This document shows, piece by piece, positions 57,004-64,000 of a stretch of DNA of 64,000 nt. Under the pieces are notes generated by a model. The model was given only the letters and a program-made list of their open reading frames with translations, was not told where the DNA came from and made no database searches. A program made the translations under genes and the position numbers. Origin of the DNA: an uncultured Lacinutrix sp. (lineage in GTDB: Bacteria > Bacteroidota > Bacteroidia > Flavobacteriales > Flavobacteriaceae); contig NZ_CANMRQ010000010.1 in assembly GCF_947500325.1 (NCBI RefSeq), positions 56,851-120,850 on the forward strand, read 5' to 3'. Numbering within the stretch: the stretch's first letter is position 1; each line of letters starts with the position of its first letter.

Positions 57004-58443
57004 ATGGAGAAGACTATAGACGAATCAAAACAAGGACAATCACTTGTTTTAAAACAAAACCAAAAAAACACAAAAAAACTTTTTATAGAGAGCTATGGTT
57101 GCGCAATGAATTTTAGCGATAGTGAAATAGTAGCTTCTATATTAAATGATCAAGGTTATAATACAACAGATAAATTGGAAGACGCCGATTTAGTTTTAGT
57201 TAACACCTGTTCAATTAGAGATAAAGCTGAACAAACTGTTCGGAAACGTTTAGAAAAATACAACGCTGTAAAACGCAAAAATTCTAAAATGAAAGTTGGC
57301 GTATTAGGCTGTATGGCTGAACGTTTAAAAAGCAAGTTTTTAGAAGAAGAAAAAATAGTAGATCTTGTAGTTGGGCCTGATGCCTATAAAGATTTACCAA
57401 ACCTCTTAGCTGAAGTAGAAGATGGTCACGATGCTATTAACGTTGTTTTATCTAAAGACGAAACGTATGGAGACATCTCTCCTGTTCGCTTAAACTCCAA
57501 TGGTGTTACTGCTTTTGTTTCTATTACTCGTGGATGTGATAATATGTGTACTTTTTGTGTAGTACCTTTTACTCGTGGTCGTGAACGTAGTCGAGACCCA
57601 CAAAGTATTATAGAAGAAGTAAATGATTTATGGCAGAAAGGCTATAAAGAAATCACGTTATTAGGCCAGAATGTTGATAGTTACCTTTGGTATGGTGGTG
57701 GATTAAAAAAAGATTTTGTAAAGGCTACAGACATTCAAAAAGCTACAGCTATTGATTTTTCAAAATTATTGCAATTATGCGCAGAAGCGCAACCCAAAAT
57801 GCGTATTCGTTTTTCAACATCTAATCCACAAGACATGAGTTTAGATGTGATACGTACTATGGCAAAATACAATAACATATGTAACCACATTCATCTACCT
57901 GTGCAAAGTGGTAGTAATCGCATTTTGAAAGCCATGAACCGTTTACATACTCGCGAAGAGTATTTTACTCTAATAGATAATATAAAGTCAATTATTCCAG
58001 ATTGTGCAATTTCTCAAGATATGATTTCTGGTTTTCCAACTGAAACAGAAGAAGACCATAAAGACACATTATCACTTATGGAGTATGTAAAATATAATTT
58101 TGGTTATATGTTTACTTATTCTGAAAGACCTGGCACACTTGCTGAAAGAAAACTAGAAGATGATGTTCCCGAAGCAACTAAGAGTAAGAGGTTAAGTGAA
58201 ATTATTGAATTACAACTGAAACATAGTGAATTAAGAACACGAGAACATTTAGGAAGAACAGTAGAGGTTTTAGTAGAACGTGAATCTAAAAAATCTAAAG
58301 ACCAATGGTCTGGAAGAACCGAGAAGAATTTAGTAGCTGTTTTCCCTAAAGAGCATTATAATGTTGGTGATTTTGTTAATGTAAAAGTAACAAATTGTAC
58401 TAAGGCGACACTTATAGGTGAAGCTGTAGGCATAGCAAAATAA
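57004..58443 (+). CDS. miaB: tRNA-2-methylthio-N6-dimethylallyladenosine synthase MiaB
   Basis: The start at 57004 (MEKTIDESKQ) gives 479 residues; a second ATG lies two codons upstream. Domains in order: an N-terminal UPF0004 cluster-binding domain with ESYGCAMNFSDSEI and cysteines in NTCSIRD and LGCMAER, the radical SAM motif CDNMCTFC (residues about 179-186), and a C-terminal TRAM domain. MiaB adds the 2-methylthio group to A37 of tRNAs reading U-starting codons. It leads a gene block with the sigma-54 activator. Confidence 0.97.
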   Translation: MEKTIDESKQGQSLVLKQNQKNTKKLFIESYGCAMNFSDSEIVASILNDQGYNTTDKLEDADLVLVNTCSIRDKAEQTVRKRLEKYNAVKRKNSKMKVGVLGCMAERLKSKFLEEEKIVDLVVGPDAYKDLPNLLAEVEDGHDAINVVLSKDETYGDISPVRLNSNGVTAFVSITRGCDNMCTFCVVPFTRGRERSRDPQSIIEEVNDLWQKGYKEITLLGQNVDSYLWYGGGLKKDFVKATDIQKATAIDFSKLLQLCAEAQPKMRIRFSTSNPQDMSLDVIRTMAKYNNICNHIHLPVQSGSNRILKAMNRLHTREEYFTLIDNIKSIIPDCAISQDMISGFPTETEEDHKDTLSLMEYVKYNFGYMFTYSERPGTLAERKLEDDVPEATKSKRLSEIIELQLKHSELRTREHLGRTVEVLVERESKKSKDQWSGRTEKNLVAVFPKEHYNVGDFVNVKVTNCTKATLIGEAVGIAK

Positions 58444-58517
58444 AAATAGTTTCGTTCGTTATAAACCAAAAACAAAAAAAACAATTAAAAAAATCCCTGC
58501 CTTTACAGGAAAAGATT

Positions 58518-59786
58518 ATGGAATCTATTCAAGCAACAAAACAACGTTTTGGGATTATTGGCAATAGCGCTACATTAAATCGAGCTATTGAAAAGGCTAT
58601 TCAGGTCTCGCCAACAGACATCTCTGTTTTAGTAACTGGAGAAAGTGGTGTTGGAAAAGAGAGCATCCCAAAAATTATACATCAACTTTCGCATAGAAAG
58701 CACAATAAATATATAGCTGTAAACTGTGGCGCAATTCCAGAAGGCACAATAGACAGTGAACTTTTTGGCCATGAAAAAGGCGCCTTTACTGGAGCAACAG
58801 CAACTAGAAATGGTTATTTTGAAGTTGCAGATGGTGGCACTATTTTTTTAGATGAAGTTGGAGAATTACCACTAACAACGCAAGTTCGCCTATTACGTGT
58901 TCTGGAAAATGGCGAATTTATAAAAGTAGGATCAAGTAAGGTTCAAAAAACTAATGTACGTATTGTTGCAGCAACAAACGTGAATATGTTTGATGCTATT
59001 AAAAAGGAAAAATTTCGTGAAGATTTATACTACCGTTTAAGTACAGTCGACATTAATTTACCGCCACTTCGAGACCGTCAAGAAGACATACACTTACTTT
59101 TTAGAAAGTTTGCAAGTGATTTTGCATTAAAATATAAAATGCCAACAATTAAACTAAGTGATGACGCTGTAAGAACATTACAAAAATTCCGCTGGAGTGG
59201 AAACATTAGACAATTAAGAAATGTAGCTGAACAAATTTCTGTTCTAGAGCAAAATAGAAGTATTTCTGCAGATGCTTTAAGAAGTTATTTACCAACAAAC
59301 GCAGGCAGTAATTTACCTGCTGTTATTAATACTTCAAAATCTGAAAGTGATTTTAGTAGCGAACGTGAGATTTTATATAAAGTATTATTTGATATGAAAG
59401 CTGATTTAAATGATTTAAAAAAGCTTACCATGGAATTAATGAAATCTGGAAATGCTCAAGACGTTCAAAAAGAGAACGAAGGTTTAATTGAAAAAATTTA
59501 TGGTGATAATGATAATCAAGATTATGAAGAGACCATAAACGATTTACAGGTTTTATCTATCCCTCAAAATACAGAAACACATCAAAGCTACACGCCAGAA
59601 ACTGAAGACAAGTACCATTTTGCCGAAGAAATTGAAGAAGAAGAAACATTATCTTTACATGATAAAGAGTTAGAATTAATTAAAAAATCTTTAGAAAGGC
59701 ATCACGGAAAACGTAAATTAGCTGCTGAAGAATTAGGCATAAGTGAACGTACTTTATATAGAAAGATTAAGCAATTTGATTTGTAA
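58518..59786 (+). CDS. Sigma-54-dependent transcriptional activator
   Basis: The 422-residue protein has an AAA+ domain near the N-terminus with no receiver domain: Walker A GESGVGKE (about 42-49), the sigma-54 contact loop GAFTGA (about 93-98), Walker B IFLDEV and the REDLYYRL arginine segment. An acidic linker (about 270-375) follows, then a Fis-type helix-turn-helix ([23 protein letters not shown]). Activity may be set by partner proteins because a sensing domain is absent. It lies 74 bases after miaB. A candidate sigma-54 promoter is found upstream of groES, 2 kb away. Confidence 0.93.
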   Translation: MESIQATKQRFGIIGNSATLNRAIEKAIQVSPTDISVLVTGESGVGKESIPKIIHQLSHRKHNKYIAVNCGAIPEGTIDSELFGHEKGAFTGATATRNGYFEVADGGTIFLDEVGELPLTTQVRLLRVLENGEFIKVGSSKVQKTNVRIVAATNVNMFDAIKKEKFREDLYYRLSTVDINLPPLRDRQEDIHLLFRKFASDFALKYKMPTIKLSDDAVRTLQKFRWSGNIRQLRNVAEQISVLEQNRSISADALRSYLPTNAGSNLPAVINTSKSESDFSSEREILYKVLFDMKADLNDLKKLTMELMKSGNAQDVQKENEGLIEKIYGDNDNQDYEETINDLQVLSIPQNTETHQSYTPETEDKYHFAEEIEEEETLSLHDKELELIKKSLERHHGKRKLAAEELGISERTLYRKIKQFDL

Positions 59787-59838
59787 ATTCGCGTTATACT
59801 ATGGACTTCTGTTTTCTCAGGAAGAATAAAAATAATCA

Positions 59839-60342
59839 ATGAAATATATTAAATACATTTTAATTTTAGCAATCACCACTACCCTAATTAGTTGCGGCTC
59901 GTATTCTTTTACTGGTTACAAACCTAGTAATGCAAAAACATACCAAGTTAATTATTTTCAAAATACGGCACAGTTAATTGAGCCTGGTTTAGAAAGAGAT
60001 TTCACATTAGCTTTACAGGATTTGATTCAAAATCAATCGAATCTTGAATTAGTAACTTCAAATGGAGATATGGTATATGAAGGTGAGATTACTGAGTATC
60101 GTATCTCTCCTACTACGGCAACAGCCAACAATACAGCTGCTCAAAATAGACTAAGTATAAGTGTTAATCTTCGTTATTTTAATAAAACAAAAGAAGATTC
60201 TGATATAGAAAAAAGATTTTCTTTTTTCTATGACTTTGCTGGAAGTGCTGTACTTAGCGGAAGCGTAAAAGCTACTGCTCATGATGAAATTTTTGAACGT
60301 TTAACACAAGATATTTTTAATGCTACTTTAGCAGACTGGTAA
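59839..60342 (+). CDS. lptE: LptE family lipoprotein
   Basis: The 167-residue product has a lipoprotein signal (TLISCGSYSF, cysteine about residue 19) and the LptE-like layout: GYKPSNAKTYQVNYFQNTA near the N-terminus, an amphipathic helix ERDFTLALQDLIQNQ, and beta strands (YEGEITEYRISP, LSISVNLRYFNK). LptE plugs the LptD barrel that delivers LPS to the outer membrane. Its stop overlaps the next start (TAATG), so the genes are coupled. Sequence similarity in this family is low, so the call rests mainly on layout and context. Confidence 0.8.
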   Translation: MKYIKYILILAITTTLISCGSYSFTGYKPSNAKTYQVNYFQNTAQLIEPGLERDFTLALQDLIQNQSNLELVTSNGDMVYEGEITEYRISPTTATANNTAAQNRLSISVNLRYFNKTKEDSDIEKRFSFFYDFAGSAVLSGSVKATAHDEIFERLTQDIFNATLADW

Positions 60343-61289
60343 TGAATACAATCGAGTTTACTAACATATTACAAGAGCCTCAAGTTATTTCAAGCGCTCA
60401 AACCGATGCTTTAAAAACCATTATAAATGCATTTCCCTATTTTCAATCGGCAAGAGCAATGTATCTAAAAGGGTTAAAAAACAGTGATAGCTTTAAGTAT
60501 AATTACGCTTTAAAAACTACTGCGGCTTATACTACCGATCGTAGTATTTTATTCGATTTTATTACTTCATCTAATTTTGAGCAAAATGAAGTTTCAAAAT
60601 TTATTAAACAGAATTCGGCACATTTAAATGATATAGAAGTTATAGCTGAAGATATTTCGCTTAACAAAAACATAATTATAGACAATACTTTAAAACAAGA
60701 CATTGAAAACGTTAGAGCTTCTTTAGATCCTGAATTATTTCAACCAAAAATAGCAAAAGAACAACTTGCTAATTTTGAAAAAGAAACTACGCATACAATT
60801 ATTGAAAGCGAGAAAACAGAATCTAAAGAGACTTTAGCTCCTGAAGTTGTTTTAAATCTAGGCAAACCCCTTTTATTTGACAAGACGGAGACGCATTCTT
60901 TTAATGAATGGTTAAATCTAACTCGTTTTAAACCCATTAATCGTAATGATGAAACAGTTGAAAACTCATCTAAAGATATTAAAGCTTCAAAAGACTCATT
61001 ATCTAAGGCAAAAAAATTCGAACTCATTGAAAAATTCATTGAGAAAAACCCAAAATTAGAAGGAAAAAAACCAGCTTCTTCTACACATAATATTGCTAAA
61101 GCACAAATGATTCAACCTGAAGCCTTGATGACAGAGACTTTAGCCCGTATTTATGTTGAACAAAAAAATTACAAAAAGGCAATTCAATCTTACAACATTT
61201 TAAGTTTGAAATATCCAGAAAAAAGTGGTTTCTTTGCAGACCAAATTAAAGCAGTAAAAAAATTACAAGAACATAATAATAAAGAATAA
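60342..61289 (+). CDS. Conserved flavobacterial protein with C-terminal TPR-like helices
   Basis: The 315-residue cytoplasmic protein starts on the last base of the lptE stop. It has an N-terminal helical segment (LKTIINAFPYFQSARAMYLKGL), a middle of low complexity rich in glutamate and lysine (about 130-240), and a TPR-like C-terminus (ALMTETLARIYVEQKNYKKAIQSYNILSLKYPEKS). Its position between lptE and secG is the usual one in the family of organisms, by recollection. The stop overlaps the secG start by one base. No function is known. Confidence 0.8.
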   Translation: MNTIEFTNILQEPQVISSAQTDALKTIINAFPYFQSARAMYLKGLKNSDSFKYNYALKTTAAYTTDRSILFDFITSSNFEQNEVSKFIKQNSAHLNDIEVIAEDISLNKNIIIDNTLKQDIENVRASLDPELFQPKIAKEQLANFEKETTHTIIESEKTESKETLAPEVVLNLGKPLLFDKTETHSFNEWLNLTRFKPINRNDETVENSSKDIKASKDSLSKAKKFELIEKFIEKNPKLEGKKPASSTHNIAKAQMIQPEALMTETLARIYVEQKNYKKAIQSYNILSLKYPEKSGFFADQIKAVKKLQEHNNKE

Positions 61290-61651
61290 TGAATACTTTT
61301 ACTATATTTTTAATCTTAATCGTTGTCGTAGCATTCTTGCTAGTAGTAGTAATAATGGTACAAAACCCTAAAGGAGGTGGATTATCTTCTTCTTTTGGCG
61401 GTGGCGGAACACAACAATTAGGTGGTGTAAAAAAGACAACAGACTTTTTAGATAAAAGTACTTGGACATTAGGCGCCATTTTAATTGCTTTAATTTTGCT
61501 ATCTAACTTCTCATTTAGAGATACAAATAGCTCTGTGGATTCTAAAGCCTTAGATCCAGATGCTGTTACTACACCTGTAGCACCAGCAACAACACCAGCA
61601 ACAACACCTGCAACAGATGACACAACAAAAGTGATAGATACTACAAAATAA
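61289..61651 (+). CDS. secG: Preprotein translocase subunit SecG
   Basis: The 120-residue protein has two transmembrane helices (about 3-22 and 58-77) with the GGGLSSSFGGGGTQQLGG loop between them, the SecG hallmark. The C-terminus is a long threonine/proline/alanine tail (TPVAPATTPATTPAT). SecG assists SecYE during export. It ends the miaB-to-secG gene block and is followed by a terminator. Confidence 0.95.
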   Translation: MNTFTIFLILIVVVAFLLVVVIMVQNPKGGGLSSSFGGGGTQQLGGVKKTTDFLDKSTWTLGAILIALILLSNFSFRDTNSSVDSKALDPDAVTTPVAPATTPATTPATDDTTKVIDTTK

Positions 61652-61679
61652 TATTTCAATTTCAATTTTAATATTGAAT

Positions 61680-61709
61680 AAAATGCCAGCTTAACAGTTG
61701 GCATTTTTT
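61680..61709 (+). terminator. Terminator after secG
   Basis: The inverted repeat ATGCCAgCT / AGTTGGCAT is followed by six T residues, 29 bases after the secG stop codon. Confidence 0.7.
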
Positions 61710-61739
61710 GTTTCTGAAAGTTTGTCAGTCAAAATGCAA

Positions 61740-61755
61740 TGGCACATTTTTAGCT
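61740..61755 (+). promoter_or_regulatory. Candidate sigma-54 promoter of groES-groEL
   Basis: TGGCACATTTTTAGCT has the -24 GG and -12 GC at exactly the 10-base spacing of sigma-54 sites (consensus TGGCAC...TTGC). It lies 44 bases before the groES start. No TAnnTTTG box is seen in the region. A short inverted repeat CTGA/TCAG lies just upstream at 61714-61728. Confidence 0.5.
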
Positions 61756-61798
61756 TAACTAAAAACATAAAATTTTAATTAATCAAAATAATATAATA

Positions 61799-62077
61799 AT
61801 GAGCAAAGTAAACATTAAACCTCTTGCAGATCGTGTATTGGTTGAAGCATTACCTGCCGAAACGCAAACAGCTTCTGGATTATACATTCCGGATAGCGCA
61901 CAAGAAAAGCAACATAAAGGCACAGTAGTAGCTGTAGGCACTGGGAAAAAAGACGAACCATTAACAGTAAAAGTTGGAGATACTGTTCTTTATGGAAAAT
62001 ACTCTGGTTCTGAAATTAAATTAGACGGTACAGATTACTTAATGATGCGTGAAGAAGATATAATGGCTATTATTTAA
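61799..62077 (+). CDS. groES: Co-chaperonin GroES
   Basis: The 92-residue protein has the complete GroES fold: [22 protein letters not shown] opening, the mobile loop [18 protein letters not shown] (about 20-37), and the ending [13 protein letters not shown]. It caps GroEL during protein folding. It lies 142 bases before groEL, with no clear terminator or promoter between, so one transcript is likely. Confidence 0.98.
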   Translation: MSKVNIKPLADRVLVEALPAETQTASGLYIPDSAQEKQHKGTVVAVGTGKKDEPLTVKVGDTVLYGKYSGSEIKLDGTDYLMMREEDIMAII

Positions 62078-62195
62078 GTACTTTTTTGTTTTTGATTAAT
62101 AATCATTCAAATTCTTAAATAAAAACTCATAGTTATTGTCATTTCGTACTAGATGCGAAATTCCAAAAACATAAATTAAAAATAGATTCCTATAA

Positions 62196-63857
<1,662 letters not shown>

Positions 63858-63882
63858 TAAAGTATAATATTATATACAACAT

Positions 63883-63917
63883 AAAAAGCCTCTACATTAT
63901 TTGTAGAGGCTTTTTTT
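63883..63917 (+). terminator. Terminator after groEL
   Basis: A 14-base inverted repeat AAAAAGCCTCTACA / TGTAGAGGCTTTTT is followed by more T residues. It ends eight bases before the putative left end of the insertion sequence. Confidence 0.85.
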
Positions 63918-63924
63918 ATTTGTT

Positions 63925-64000
63925 TGTCCCGTCCTGAAATAAGTTGACAAAAAATCGACTTATTAATGAAAAGTAAAGAGAACAAAAGAGTTAAACGAAC
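63925..64000 (+). mobile_element. Left end of an IS3-like insertion sequence, cut by the window edge
   Basis: From about 63925 the sequence TGTCCCGTCCTGAAATAAGT begins with TG, as IS3-type ends do, and leads into a transposase-like start at 63966. A hairpin (AATAAGTTGA 63938-63947, TCGACTTATT 63955-63964) sits just before the ATG. The right end is outside the window. Identification rests on the terminus and on the first codons resembling Bacteroidota IS3 OrfA proteins from memory. Confidence 0.6.
63966..64000 (+). CDS. IS3-type transposase OrfA, first 11 codons
   Basis: The ATG at 63966 opens MKSKENKRVKRT, a lysine/arginine-rich start that resembles OrfA proteins of IS3-type elements in Bacteroidota. 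The frame continues past the window edge, so no helix-turn-helix can be seen and the product cannot be verified here. Confidence 0.5.
   Translation, partial: MKSKENKRVKR

Overview
The window is a chromosomal segment of a marine-type member of the Flavobacteriaceae (Bacteroidota). The evidence is low G+C DNA, the gliding and type IX secretion (T9SS) genes gldK, gldL, gldM and gldN in the usual order, several secreted proteins with T9SS type A or B C-terminal sorting domains, DUF983, DUF2911 and CHU_C-type proteins, and Bacteroidota promoter boxes of the form TAnnTTTG in front of several genes. Genus cannot be fixed from sequence reading alone.

Layout. 1-2.5 kb: tail of an M23 peptidase, a MerR regulator, and a LemA/TPM/TPM envelope operon. 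2.7-8 kb: an outer-membrane beta-barrel receptor-like protein and a large lectin-domain T9SS type B cargo. 8.2-15.7 kb: the ribosome-assembly GTPases Der and Era, a frameshifted choice-of-anchor-I lipoprotein gene, a secreted trypsin-like T9SS protease and a SpoU-type RNA methyltransferase. 16-23.4 kb: an M43 metalloprotease cargo, an AraC/amine-oxidase/AhpD-like operon, an SDR, a TPMT-like methyltransferase and two small envelope proteins. 23.5-32 kb: a tight six-gene operon built around planctomycete-type cytochrome c, DUF1549/DUF1553, DUF1501 and NHL-propeller proteins. 32.3-33.6 kb: a pentapeptide-repeat membrane protein.

33.77-37.93 kb: an initiator tRNA gene whose 3' half is duplicated 4.08 kb downstream as a perfect 45-bp direct repeat. 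This brackets an islet carrying one T9SS cargo and one TPR/HTH regulator but no visible recombinase. 38-42.3 kb: a LytTR two-component system with three unrecognised small proteins. 42.5-47.2 kb: a CPXCG protein, a plant-type LRR protein, an ABC-F ATPase, DUF983 and a DAO-family oxidoreductase. 47.4-52 kb: gldKLMN. 52.1-56.8 kb: an arginase-fold protein that appears to lack its metal ligands, topoisomerase I and an LpxR-like protein. 57-61.7 kb: miaB, a sigma-54 activator, LptE, a TPR-like protein and SecG in one direction. 61.8-63.9 kb: groES-groEL, with a sigma-54-like promoter candidate. 63.9 kb to the end: the left end of an IS3-like insertion sequence.

How the genes fit together: GldK/L/M/N form the energised core of T9SS, and four secreted proteins in this window (two proteases, a lectin-domain protein and a CUB-domain protein) carry the sorting signals that machine recognises. 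The least explained parts are the planctomycete-type cytochrome operon, the tRNA-flanked islet, the small-protein/two-component cluster and the degenerate arginase.
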